Assembly (NCBI RefSeq): GCF_030816115.1
Contig: NZ_JAUSXQ010000001.1
Location: forward strand, 2,356,001-2,420,000
Direction of reading: 5' to 3'
Source of the DNA: Chryseobacterium sp. W4I1
Lineage (GTDB): Bacteria > Bacteroidota > Bacteroidia > Flavobacteriales > Weeksellaceae
Length of the DNA: 64,000 bases
The translations under genes and the position numbers were made by a program. The notes beneath the pieces were generated by a model. It did not search any database and was not told the DNA's origin. It saw only the letters and a list, made by a program, of their open reading frames with translations. This document shows positions 9,011 to 18,411 of the stretch, piece by piece (position 1 is the first letter of the stretch; each line of letters starts with the position of its first letter).

Positions 9011-9310
9011 TTATGTATTGATCCGTAAAAACTTCAGGTTATTTTCATCTGTAATTTTAATATACTTCAGATCATTGGGTTCAATCCATCTTTCATTTCC
9101 CTGCTCATCTTTCATTTTCATTTTAAATAAAACGGTAGCGAAGTAGTATTTTTTATTGGTGAATTTACCTACGTTTCTGACCTTGGCTTTTATGTATCGT
9201 TAGAACTTTTCAGAACATACTGGGCCGGAAAAAATCCCTTTAATTTCTTTTTCCTGGGAAAAGATGAGAATAGAGAACAGGGAAAATAATAAAATAATTT
9301 TTGCTTTCAT
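9011..9310 (-). pseudogene. Broken gene for a small secreted protein
   Basis: Reading from ATG 9308-9310 gives a signal peptide ending IFSQ, then about 14 residues, then an in-frame TAA at codon 37. The same frame resumes (KAKVRNVGKFTNKKYYFATV and onward) and stays open for some 60 residues to a TAA at 9011-9013. Removing one T from the T6 run just after GGGA gives a continuous alternative frame through the gap (PAQYVLKSSNDT), which needs one base added back to rejoin. Two compensating indels therefore best explain the gene. A protein of about 98 residues would result. Function unknown. Real decay or assembly error. Confidence 0.65.
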
Positions 9311-9321
9311 AGTGAATGATT

Positions 9322-9347
9322 AAAAGCCCAGATTAATCTGGGCTTTT
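9322..9347 (-). terminator. Terminator downstream of lipoamide dehydrogenase
   Basis: AAAAGCCCAGATT and AATCTGGGCTTTT form a perfect long stem with A and T runs on both sides, so it can act in either direction. It lies 30 bases after the lpdA stop and 12 bases before the broken small gene's start. Confidence 0.9.
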
Positions 9348-9376
9348 AAATATTTGTACTGTTTAATTGTATCAGT

Positions 9377-10765
9377 TTAGATGTGGATCACTTCACCATA
9401 AGCTGCAGCTGCTGCTTCCATGATCGCCTCAGATACTGTAGGGTGTGGGTGGATAGATTTGATAATCTCATGACCTGTAGTTTCTAGTTTTCTGGCCACT
9501 ACGGCTTCTGCAACCATATCTGTAACTCCTTCTCCAATCATGTGGCATCCTAGCCATTCACCGTATTTAGCATCAAAAATAACTTTGATAAATCCGTCTG
9601 TATTTCCATTAGCAGTAGCTTTACCACTTGCAGAAAGAGGGAATTTACCTACTTTGATTTCGTATCCTTTTTCTTTAGCCTGCTTTTCTGTAAGACCTAC
9701 AGAGGCTACTTCAGGATGACAGTAAGTACATCCAGGAATATTGCCGTAATCAATCTTTTCAACATGCATTCCTTTGATCTTTTCTACACAAGTGATTCCT
9801 TCAGCAGAAGCAACGTGTGCTAAAGCCTGAGTAGGAATAATATCACCGATAGCAAAGTAACCCGGAACTGAAGTTTCGTACCATTCGTTGACTAAAACTC
9901 TTCCTTTATCTGTCTGGATTCCTACTTCCTCCAATCCTATATTTTCAATGTTTGCAGCAATACCTACGGCAGAAAGTAAAATATCAGCTTCAAGGGTGAT
10001 GTTTCCGTTTGCTGTTTTTACAGTAGCTTTTACACCTTCACCGCTTGTGTCAACGCTTTCTACTGATGCATTAGTCATAATCTCGATACCTGTCTTTTTA
10101 AGAGATTTTTCTAAGTGCTTAGAAATTTCTTCGTCTTCTACAGGAACGATATTTGGCATGAATTCTACAACGGTTACTTTAGTTCCCATTGTATTATAGA
10201 AGTCGGCAAATTCTACCCCGATAGCACCTGAACCTACCACGATCATAGATTTCGGCTGCTCAGGAAGAGATAATGCCTGTCTGTATCCTATCACTTTTTT
10301 ACCATCCTGAGGAAGGTTTGGCAGCTCTCTAGAACGTGCTCCTGTTGCAATAATGATATTTTCTGCTGCATATTCAGTCACCTTACCGTCTTTATCTGTA
10401 ACAGAAACTTTTTTACCTTTCTGAACTTTAGCAGTACCCAGGATCACATCGATCTTGTTCTTCTTCATCAGGAATTCAATTCCTTTGCTCATTTTGTTGG
10501 CTACTCCACGGCTTCTCTGGATCACGTTTGGAAATTCAAAACTTGCCTCCACTTTATTCAGACCATAGTCTTCAGCATGGTTGATATAATGAAAAACCTG
10601 TGCAGACTTCAGTAAAGCTTTCGTAGGAATACATCCCCAGTTCAGACAGATACCTCCTAAGTTTTCTTTCTCGACAATTGCAGTTTTGAAACCTAATTGT
10701 GCTGCTCTGATCGCAGTAACATAACCGCCAGGACCGCTTCCGATGACAATGATATCGTAGTTCAT
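9377..10765 (-). CDS. lpdA: Dihydrolipoyl dehydrogenase (E3)
   Basis: This FAD-dependent enzyme reoxidises the lipoyl group of 2-oxoacid dehydrogenase complexes and the glycine cleavage system, passing electrons to NAD+. The 462-residue length is standard. The N-terminal FAD-binding GSGPGG is at 10-15, the redox disulfide is Cys40/Cys45 in GGICLNWGCIPT, the NAD-binding VVGSGAIGVEFA lies near 180, and the C-terminal dimer interface carries HPHPTVSEA with the catalytic base His. It stands alone between terminators. The E1 gene at 21292-23724 is a likely partner, although no E2 is in the window. Confidence 0.97.
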   Translation of the reverse strand: MNYDIIVIGSGPGGYVTAIRAAQLGFKTAIVEKENLGGICLNWGCIPTKALLKSAQVFHYINHAEDYGLNKVEASFEFPNVIQRSRGVANKMSKGIEFLMKKNKIDVILGTAKVQKGKKVSVTDKDGKVTEYAAENIIIATGARSRELPNLPQDGKKVIGYRQALSLPEQPKSMIVVGSGAIGVEFADFYNTMGTKVTVVEFMPNIVPVEDEEISKHLEKSLKKTGIEIMTNASVESVDTSGEGVKATVKTANGNITLEADILLSAVGIAANIENIGLEEVGIQTDKGRVLVNEWYETSVPGYFAIGDIIPTQALAHVASAEGITCVEKIKGMHVEKIDYGNIPGCTYCHPEVASVGLTEKQAKEKGYEIKVGKFPLSASGKATANGNTDGFIKVIFDAKYGEWLGCHMIGEGVTDMVAEAVVARKLETTGHEIIKSIHPHPTVSEAIMEAAAAAYGEVIHI

Positions 10766-10943
10766 TATTTTAAAAATTTTATGCGAATTTAAGGAAAAAT
10801 ATTGGATGTTCTATGTTCTGCCATTTCATATTTAACTGAACATTAACTTCATTTTACCTGCTGCATTATATCTTCACACGCCCAATTATCTTTTTTTAAT
10901 AGAATCGTAAAAATTATCTGAAATTTTTAAATTGAAGCTGAAA

Positions 10944-10984
10944 ATAAAAAAGCCGTTTTCACCTTGTGAAAATGGCTTTTTTAT
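10944..10984. terminator. Bidirectional-looking terminator hairpin
   Basis: AAAAAAGCC-A/GTTTTCAC pairs with GTGAAAA-TGGCTTTTTT around a short loop, giving a long stem flanked by A and T runs. It is downstream of the small secreted protein gene at 11020-11280 on the minus strand. Confidence 0.85.
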
Positions 10985-11019
10985 TTGTTTTTAATGTGTC
11001 GTTTTAAAAAGATCCGGGA

Positions 11020-11280
11020 TTACATTTTCTTAAGTAATCTTTTCTCGGTTCGATATCTTTCATTTAAAGCTTTCATCTGATCTCTCTTCATCTTTTTGGT
11101 GGCAAGCGGATGATTTAAAATCAGTTTCTTTTCTATATTATATTTTTTGTCCAGCTCACGCGACTTAACACTGACCAGTTCACTTTTGGAAGGATGTGGG
11201 GGAGCCGGTGGTCGTTTCTGGGCATTCACACTCATCGATAAACCTAATAACAATACGGTTGATATAAAAAACTTTTTCAT
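11020..11280 (-). CDS. Small secreted basic protein of unknown function
   Basis: It encodes 86 residues: a signal peptide of about 20 residues ending VNAQ, a Pro-rich stretch (KRPPAPPHPSK), then a highly charged, Lys/Arg-rich helical tail. No Cys and no domain I know. Such small exported basic proteins are common in flavobacteria, but no role is established. A good terminator follows it, so it is a single-gene unit. Confidence 0.72.
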   Translation of the reverse strand: MKKFFISTVLLLGLSMSVNAQKRPPAPPHPSKSELVSVKSRELDKKYNIEKKLILNHPLATKKMKRDQMKALNERYRTEKRLLKKM

Positions 11281-11450
11281 GACATTTACTTTTTATGAAT
11301 GATTGTAAAATGATTAATTAGTATCTATTCAATTCATTCAGGTTTTGCAGTGAATATTACATATATCATACCATAATTTTATCATATTCAATTCAGACTT
11401 TCAGACAAACCGAAAAAAAGCAATCTTTAAATTTTTACATAATTAAAAAA

Positions 11451-12224
11451 TCATCTAATATATTTCTTTGTATTCACTTTAATTTCAGAGCCTTCTGCAA
11501 GCATTACTGAAACAGGAGTCTGCCCGTTCAGAAACTCAAATTCTTCTCCATAAATGGCACTGAAATCTATATCCAGCTGATAATCTTTAATCTGATAATA
11601 ATTCCATTTCGGGTGACAGACTTCATATTCTGAGGTTTTATTTTTTCTTTTGGTGAAACCGAAATAATGTTCTGTAATGAATTCAAATTCCGAATCATTT
11701 TCCATTGGTATTGCATTAGAGTCGGCTGTGATCCTAAGAGAATGCCACCTTTTGTCTTTCCAGGAATATTTAACGGTCAGTTTGTTTCCGTTCATCTGGA
11801 TAACATTATTCATAGGCATTGTTTTGTAGTTCTCTTTATAAAATGTATTGGCTACAAAGCTTAGCGCGTATTTAGGAACAATCTCTCTGATAAAAACCAC
11901 TCCTCTTTTCCAAGTATTTTTTTCTTTCTTTTTAACATAAAATCTCAGATTTACTTCTTCAAAATTTCGGTAAAAAGGAATTGAAAGATTCAGTAATCTG
12001 GTATTTAAAAACATAAATCCAACCAAACTCACATAGCACTTTCCTTGGTAGAAGTCGAATTCCGTACCTTCAGGAAGATATTTCTCCAAAATTTCAGGAT
12101 CTATTTCATAATTGATGATGGCCAGCTTCCGCCATTCTGCTTTCAGGAAGTTCATTTTTTTGTTGCTTATTTTTTCGAGGTATGAGGTAGGCGCTGCTAA
12201 AAATCTGGTATAAATTGTAGCCAT
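11451..12224 (-). CDS. DUF2071 (YqjF-like) family protein
   Basis: The core matches the DUF2071/YqjF family, whose biochemical role is unknown. Visible family marks are AEWRKLAIINYEIDPEILEKYLP at the start of the domain (shown here only as a pattern: W, NYxIDPxxL, LP), GKCYVSLVGF in the middle, and GVVFIREIVPKYAL. The annotated ATG at 12224 gives 257 residues. An ATG 23 codons in (12155) begins exactly where family members begin and may be the true start. The gene is last in a minus-strand group with two small membrane proteins and a GbsR-like regulator. Confidence 0.82.
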   Translation of the reverse strand: MATIYTRFLAAPTSYLEKISNKKMNFLKAEWRKLAIINYEIDPEILEKYLPEGTEFDFYQGKCYVSLVGFMFLNTRLLNLSIPFYRNFEEVNLRFYVKKKEKNTWKRGVVFIREIVPKYALSFVANTFYKENYKTMPMNNVIQMNGNKLTVKYSWKDKRWHSLRITADSNAIPMENDSEFEFITEHYFGFTKRKNKTSEYEVCHPKWNYYQIKDYQLDIDFSAIYGEEFEFLNGQTPVSVMLAEGSEIKVNTKKYIR

Positions 12225-12365
12225 TATTTTAATTTTTAAAAGTTTGGGAACTCGTCAATAGAAATCTATTCTAAGGAAAGCTTCCAGACTATAAATTTTT
12301 AAAGGTTTAAAAAATCTCCTCTTGTTCTTTTATTCTGAAATTTGAAAGTGAAGTACATCCAAATT

Positions 12366-12766
12366 TTAAAGATTAGTGTTTTCATGTTGAATGAATTTTT
12401 CTTTATTTATGGCATGTTTACGCTCTTTCAGAAACAGAAGTAGGTTCAGAAACATCATCAGTCCGAGATAAATGAAAAGCCTCCGATCTTTTTACTCAAA
12501 GCAACCACAAGTCTTTCTACGGTTTCAATCTGAAAAAATTCAATGATGCATAACGCAAATCCAATATTCAGAAGGCAAAAACCAATTTTAAAGAGGGAAT
12601 TCGTAGCCATTGCAATGTCTTTTTTCTGATGAAAAATATCGATCATAAATGTTTTTGAATTTTTGAACAGAAATAGGGAAACCAATACGGTAAGACTGAT
12701 TACGATTGGCAAGTAGATCATATACGCTGAAAAATTGTAGTTGGTAGTTAAAACGGTTGTGATCAT
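12366..12766 (-). pseudogene. Small membrane protein gene with a frameshift (paralogue of the next gene)
   Basis: The frame from ATG 12766 stops at 12458 after 102 residues, cutting the last membrane helix. One frame over, translation continues without a break as LFIYLGLMMFLNLLLFLKER and a short basic tail to a TAA at 12366-12368. The joined sequence aligns with the neighbour at 12774-13118 (VERLVVALSKKIG plus helix versus IEEIIAVSAVRIG plus helix, both ending LYFL/LLFL-K/R). A single indel near 12471, just after the KKIG codons, explains this. The intact protein would have about 133 residues and four membrane helices. Function unknown. Confidence 0.75.
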
Positions 12767-12773
12767 AGCTGTA

Positions 12774-13118
12774 TTATTTTAGGGTTAGTTTATTTCTTAA
12801 AAAATAAAGGGTAAAAATGTTCATATAATGCAGTACACAAAGAATCAATGCTATATATCCGATACGGACGGCAGAAACTGCAATAATTTCTTCGATAGAA
12901 TTTACAGGATTCCAAAATGCGAGGTTGACTGCGATATAACCCAGATTTAAAAGGTAATAGCATCCTAGAAGTATCCTGTTGATGGTAAGACACATTTCTG
13001 CATCATGAATAAGATATTCCAGATAAGATTTCCCAGCCTGAAAGCATCTTCTCCCGACATCTATCGTGATGTAAAAACTCACGGTAAGGAAAATAATGTA
13101 GGATATGATATTAAACAT
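12774..13118 (-). CDS. Small four-helix membrane protein of unknown function
   Basis: A 114-residue inner-membrane protein with about four hydrophobic segments, the second group around residues 46-66 and the last at 85-108, ending with a short basic tail. It is a diverged paralogue of the frameshifted protein just downstream, seven bases away, so the two may form a heteromer. It lies between the GbsR-like regulator and the DUF2071 gene on one strand. Nothing points to a substrate. Confidence 0.75.
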   Translation of the reverse strand: MFNIISYIIFLTVSFYITIDVGRRCFQAGKSYLEYLIHDAEMCLTINRILLGCYYLLNLGYIAVNLAFWNPVNSIEEIIAVSAVRIGYIALILCVLHYMNIFTLYFLRNKLTLK

Positions 13119-13186
13119 CTTATAAATATTATATTTTCAGTAATTTTTGAAAATTAAATTCAAATAAAAAAGGATGATATCCTCTT

Positions 13187-13690
13187 CTATTTTAACAGGT
13201 TGGTAATTTTTCCTACCAGCCAGTGATCATCACTTTTAATGGCCAAATCCATAATATTGTTGATCTTTCCTGTCACAGAACTGAAATCACTCATCAGTTT
13301 GATGAATTCTTTCGCTTCTTCAGAGTCATTATCTTCAATGTTCTTTAACTCTTCCAGAAAAGAAATCACAGGTTCTATTTCTCTTTTTCTGCGTTCCTTA
13401 GTGATCTGCTTAAAGAGATACCAGACATCTTTTTCTGCAATAAAATATTCTTTACGGTCTCCTTTTACAAACTCTTTTTTTACAATTCCCCAATCTATCA
13501 AAGCCCGGAGGTTCATATTGGCATTTCCTCTTGAAATCTCCAGCTGCTCCATCACCTCATCGGTAGAAAGTGGTTTTCCGGTAGCCAGAAGCAATGCATG
13601 GACCTGTGCCATTGTCCGGTTGATTCCCCAATTGGTCGCGAATGTTCCCCACGTTTGGATATACTTTTCTTTTGCTTCTGAAAGTTTCAT
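13187..13690 (-). CDS. GbsR-like winged-helix transcriptional regulator
   Basis: This 167-residue protein resembles the GbsR/MarR-type regulator family: TWGTFATNWGINRTMAQVHALL near the start (pattern W-G-x-N-R-x-x-A-x-x-x-A-L-L), then a winged helix with LSTDEVMEQLEISRGNANMN as the recognition helix region, and a wing VKGDRKEYF. The C-terminal 70 residues are helical. It is first in a minus-strand run with two small membrane protein genes (68 and 7 base gaps) and a DUF2071 gene, which it probably controls together with itself. Confidence 0.88.
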   Translation of the reverse strand: MKLSEAKEKYIQTWGTFATNWGINRTMAQVHALLLATGKPLSTDEVMEQLEISRGNANMNLRALIDWGIVKKEFVKGDRKEYFIAEKDVWYLFKQITKERRKREIEPVISFLEELKNIEDNDSEEAKEFIKLMSDFSSVTGKINNIMDLAIKSDDHWLVGKITNLLK

Positions 13691-13806
13691 TGATTGATTT
13701 TCTTTTATTTCTATAACAAATATAATTATATTTTTTGAATTTTCAATAATTTCTGAAAGTTAATTTTAAATAAAACAGACATTATTTTAAAATGTCTGTT
13801 TCCATA

Positions 13807-16295
13807 TTATTTCTGAATAGATTTGTATGATTCTATCAATCTGATAAACTCAGATCTGTATCCTTCTTCATCTTTATTTTTGCCTTTTTTTGCAAGGCTT
13901 TCAATGCTGTTGAGGTCTTTTTTATCAATCAGTTTGGAATCTCTCAGGACCAATCCGAACCATGCAACCGATGATGCAAATTTGAAATCACAGGGCTTGC
14001 GGATTCTATAGATTCATCAGAATTTTTGATAACCTGATTGATCTCAACACTTTTGTCTTCATCAGGTTTTTTATATCTGAATTTTACTATACCCAATTCG
14101 TCTCCAAAGTTCTTGGAATTCGAAGTTGTTGAATATTTCAATTTAGTTTCTTGGGGGGCAAAGACTGATTTCACGTTTGCAGGGATAATCTCATATAAAG
14201 CCGTTACGGTGTGTCCGCTTCCTAATTCTCCCGCATCGATCTTATCATTGGTGAAATCTTCGTTTCTCAGCTTCCTGTTTTCATACCCGACCAGACGATA
14301 AGAACTTACATATTTAGGATTGAATTCTATCTGGATTTTCACATCTTTGGCAATAGCATACATGCTTCCTGCAAATTCTTTTCCGAGGAATTTATTAGCT
14401 TCCTGCATATTATCAATGTAAGCATAGTTCCCATTTCCTTTATCAGCTAATGTTTCAAGCGTATTATCTTTATAATTGCCCATCCCAAAACCAAGACAGG
14501 TAAGGAAGACTCCTGATTTTCGTTTTTCTTCAATCAGAGTTTTTATATCAGAAGAAGAGGAAGCTCCAACATTGAAATCTCCATCTGTAGCGATAACTAC
14601 ACGATTGTTACCATTTTTAATGAAATTTTCCTGAGCTAGTTTGTAGGCAAGTTCTATTCCTGCTCCGCCAGCTGTGCTTCCACCTGCCTGTAAATTGTCC
14701 AGTGCGGAAATTATTTTTTCTTTTTCTTTGGCGGAAGTCGGTGAAAGAACCATTCCTGCACTTCCTGCATAAACTACAATTCCTACTTTATCCTGTGGTC
14801 TAAGCTGATCTAACAATACTTTGAAAGATGATTTGAGAAGAGGAAGCTTATTCGGTTCATTCATAGATCCGGAAACATCAATAAGGAATACCAGATTGGA
14901 GTTGGGAAGATTATCCGTCGGGATATTTCTCCCTTGAAGCCCTATTTTTAAAAGCTTATGACCGGGATTCCACGGAGTATCGCTATATTCGGTATTGATT
15001 GAAAATGGTATTTTGTTTTCAGGCTGAGGGTAATCATACTTGAAATAATTCATCATTTCTTCAATTCTCACGGCATTTTTATCTACAGTTTGCCCGTTAT
15101 TAATCATTCTTCTTATGTTGGAATAGGCAGCATTATCCACATCAATAGAGAAAGTAGATACCGGCTGGTTTTTTGTCAGCTCAAACGGGTTTTCTACAAA
15201 CGCATCGTAGCCTTCATTATCTGAAGCAGAATTCTGTTTATATGAATTGATAGTTTGTTCTATCTCCTCCATTCTTTTCTTTTCCTTTCTGGAAAGTCTT
15301 TTCGTCTTCACTACAATGATTCCGTTAGCTCCTTGGCTTCCATACAATGCCGACGCAGCAATTCCTTTTACAACTTCTATGCTTTTAATCTTTTTAGGAT
15401 TTAACGTCTTGAAATAATCATGGTTCGCTATTTTACCATTAATAACGATTAACGATTCATTGGTCCCACTGAGGCTTCGCATCCCTCTTATAACAAGTTG
15501 ATTATTGTTACTTAAATAACCATTATTTACCGCATTAGAACTATTTTTAATCTCATTATTCTTTCTTCTTTTAGTTCCAAATGCTTGTATTTGGACTCCC
15601 ATCACACTTCCTTGAAGTGCCTGAGTAACGGTATTTGATGCAATATAATTGGACTGTATACTCACAACACTTGAGGTATAGTCCTGTTTTTTTTTAGGCG
15701 TAAATCCTGTTAAAACAACTTCCTCGATATTCTGTGTTGCAGTTGTATCTTTCCATTGCCCGCCCCTTCTTGGCAAAGCCGGGATATCAACAGTATTCTT
15801 CTTTTTGATATAATATTCACCCGTTGAGTAAGTACTTTTTCTTGAAGCATAGATTTCATCATTCTTATTAACAGCTATAGTTTCACCCATACTTTCAGGA
15901 ACTTTTATAGCTTCACTTTTTGCTAAAACAGGTCGTTTTTGAGACGATTTCCCAGCTTCAGCCTCTTTTTCAATATTAGATTTAATTGTACTGTCTATCG
16001 TGTGGATATTATTTTTCTCAGGGTGGTTTTTAGTTCTGTTCTCTACAATTAAAGGTTTTAAATTTTCAACAGTTTTATCTTTATTGATAAAATAAAATGC
16101 ACCCAATCCGATTATTAAACTTGCCGCAACTCCATAGGGAAACCAAATTGGCAGTGCTCTCTTTTTCTCTTCTTTTTTATCTAGTTTGTCTTCAACTTTA
16201 GCCCAAACTTTATCAAAACCCGGAAAAACAGCCGGCTCTTCTGAAAGCTTAGAAGCATCATTGAATCTTTTATCTATATCTTGATTATTTTCCAT
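13807..16295 (-). CDS. Membrane-anchored TonB-plug-like / von Willebrand A protein, frameshifted near its end
   Basis: An N-terminal cytoplasmic segment (1-45, anti-sigma-like FDKVWAKVEDKLDKK) is followed by one membrane helix (50-70) and a linker. Residues of about 190-335 resemble a TonB receptor plug (VVLTGF, ALQGSVMGVQI, VIRGMRS, IEVVKGIAASALYGSQGANG). Next comes a von Willebrand domain with the metal site DVSGSMN and a C-terminal YfbK/DUF3520-like domain. The frame from 16295 ends at 13944. The other frame continues DFKFASSVAWFGLVLRDSK to a TAA at 13807-13809, which is the normal family end, so one base is missing or extra near 14000. It follows the sigma factor gene by ten bases. Confidence 0.85.
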
Positions 16296-16305
16296 TGCCT
16301 AAAGT

Positions 16306-16824
16306 TTAAATGTTTTGATTGATCAAAAGTTCCTGTAATTTTTTCCTTGCGAAATTGAGCTGGGATTTGGAAGTCCCTTCACTTATAGAAAGCATAGAAG
16401 CAATTTCTTTATGTGGATAGCCCTCAATTGCAAATAAGTTGAATATTGCTCTGCAGCCTTCAGGAAGAAAATTGAGCAGGCTAAGGATATCCTTCTCAAA
16501 CGAAATGCTTTCTGACAAGGTGCCGGATGTTTCTATAAAACTGTCGTCCATAGAAACAAACTGCGCTTTGGCAGCTCTCAGTTTTTGAAGACATTCGTTG
16601 ACGGCAATCTTTTTTGCCCATCCTTCAAAAGTGTCCAGATTTTGGAGCTGGGTGATCTTTGTGAATATTTTGTAGAAAGTATCGGCCAATACTTCTTCAA
16701 TATCTTCATCGTTTTTGAGATAGCGTCTGCAGACTGAATACAGCCTGCCGGCCATCTTCTCGTAAACTTTCCGCTGGGCACTGCGGCTGTCACGTTGGCA
16801 TTCTATTAGTAATTCTCTTTCCAT
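16306..16824 (-). CDS. ECF RNA polymerase sigma factor
   Basis: This 172-residue sigma-70 family protein of the extracytoplasmic type directs RNA polymerase to a small set of promoters. Region 2 spans about 20-90 (RRYLKNDEDIEEVLADTFYKIF, FEGWAKKIAVNECLQ) and region 4 about 115-170 (LPEGCRAIFNLFAIEGYPHKEIA with a helix-turn-helix, then GTSKSQLNFARKKL). The gene directly precedes the plug/von Willebrand gene, whose N-terminus looks like an anti-sigma cytoplasmic segment. The pair may therefore be a membrane signalling unit. Confidence 0.93.
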   Translation of the reverse strand: MERELLIECQRDSRSAQRKVYEKMAGRLYSVCRRYLKNDEDIEEVLADTFYKIFTKITQLQNLDTFEGWAKKIAVNECLQKLRAAKAQFVSMDDSFIETSGTLSESISFEKDILSLLNFLPEGCRAIFNLFAIEGYPHKEIASMLSISEGTSKSQLNFARKKLQELLINQNI

Positions 16825-17042
16825 AGTCAGGCTTTATACTTGTATAGATGCATTAAATTTTAAATAGGTTGGAAACATTTATTTTTTTATTCAATAAAGA
16901 AAAGAAAGTTAAGCTGAAAATCAGTGAATTGATCTTTTGACACTGATAATTCTCCGATTTTTTCACTTTCAAATTTAACTTTTCCCTTTGTAACAAATCT
17001 TTAATATGAACGACTATTCGTATAAATAATCTTTTTACAGTA

Positions 17043-18245
17043 ATGAAAAATACCAAAATTGCCTCATTACTTTTTGTTTTGTCTGCAGGAAGTATGATGT
17101 TTGCCCAAGATGACTTGATCAACAAATTAAAGAACAATCAATCTCAAAATGCTAATTTTCAGTTCACGGCGCTAAAAGACGTTGGAGCTACCTCCGTAAA
17201 AAACCAGGGTTCATCGGGAACTTGCTGGAGTTATTCCGGAAACTCATTCCTGGAGTCTGAAATGCAGAGAATGGGTAAAAAACCTGTAGATCTTGCTGAA
17301 ATTTTTACAGCGAGAAATTCTTACCACGATAAAGCTAAGTTATATGTCCTTAACAACGGTGCAATCAGCTGGGGTGACGGAGGCGAGCTGCATGATGTTG
17401 TTAATATGTACAAAAAATACGGCGCAGTACCTCAGGATGTTTATACAGGACTGAAATCGGGGCAGAGCCTTAATAATTTCAAGGAGATGCAGGGAAAACT
17501 GAAACCGGTTCTGGACAGTCTTGTTCAGGCAGGTTCAAAAGGACAGCTTACAGACAACTGGATGGATTCTGTAGATGCAATTCTTGATGAATATTTAGGA
17601 AAAGTTCCTGCTAATTTTACATATGAAGGAAAAAACTACACGCCTAAAACTTTCGCTAAAGAAGTGGTAGGAATCAATCCTGAAGATTATATCGAGATCT
17701 CATCTTACAAAGATTATCCATATTATCAGAAATTTGTAGTTCCCATCCCTGATAACTGGAGCCATGATTCTGACTGGAATGTTCCAATGAAAGATTTGAC
17801 AACCATTATTGACAATGCTGTAAATAAAGGATATTCTGTAGGTTGGGCAACAGATGTTTCTGAACCTTATTTCTCATACAAAAATGGTGTGGCGTATGTT
17901 CCTGATATGGATCTGAGCCAGATCACTGCTGAAAACAAACAGACTTTGTTCACGGAGCCTAAAAAAGACAAAACCATCACGGAAGATATGCGTCAGAAAG
18001 CATTAAACAACCTTTCTACAACGGATGACCATGGTATGCACATCGTAGGATTAGCTAAAGACCAAAGTGGTAAGGAATATTATATGGTTAAAAACTCCTG
18101 GGGAGTAACCAATGATTTTGAGGGCTATTTATATGTAACAAGACCTTATGTGGAGTACAAATCAACTGCAATCCTTGTTCATAAGAATGCAGTTCCAAAA
18201 AGTATTCTAAAACAACTGAAACCTACTAAAAATATCGGTTTATAA
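17043..18245 (+). CDS. Secreted C1 (papain-like) cysteine peptidase, bleomycin hydrolase type
   Basis: A 400-residue exported peptidase with a signal peptide ending MFAQ at residue 22. The catalytic Cys61 sits in QGSSGTCWSY, with the preceding Gln forming the oxyanion hole. The catalytic His is in DDHGMHIVG and the Asn in VKNSWG, both in the C-terminal 70 residues. The wide spacing fits the PepC/bleomycin hydrolase-like C1B group rather than classical papain, and such enzymes often act as aminopeptidases. There is no visible pro-domain. It is divergent from the sigma factor gene and followed by a strong terminator. Confidence 0.93.
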   Translation: MKNTKIASLLFVLSAGSMMFAQDDLINKLKNNQSQNANFQFTALKDVGATSVKNQGSSGTCWSYSGNSFLESEMQRMGKKPVDLAEIFTARNSYHDKAKLYVLNNGAISWGDGGELHDVVNMYKKYGAVPQDVYTGLKSGQSLNNFKEMQGKLKPVLDSLVQAGSKGQLTDNWMDSVDAILDEYLGKVPANFTYEGKNYTPKTFAKEVVGINPEDYIEISSYKDYPYYQKFVVPIPDNWSHDSDWNVPMKDLTTIIDNAVNKGYSVGWATDVSEPYFSYKNGVAYVPDMDLSQITAENKQTLFTEPKKDKTITEDMRQKALNNLSTTDDHGMHIVGLAKDQSGKEYYMVKNSWGVTNDFEGYLYVTRPYVEYKSTAILVHKNAVPKSILKQLKPTKNIGL

Positions 18246-18293
18246 TGAATCACTGTTGCCATTAAGGTAATTTTAGATATTTAAATCTGTTAA

Positions 18294-18330
18294 AACTGCG
18301 CTCCAATTGATTTGGAGCGCAGTTGTTTTA
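18294..18330 (+). terminator. Terminator after the C1 peptidase
   Basis: AACTGCGCTCCAA and TTGGAGCGCAGTT form a perfect 13-bp stem around a five-base loop, followed by GTTTTA. Confidence 0.92.
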
Positions 18331-18411
18331 TTATGTCTTATAATTATTTGTTAAATTATTACACAATATGGTGAAAATATTATATTTTTAATGATCAACA
18401 AATTATCTAAT

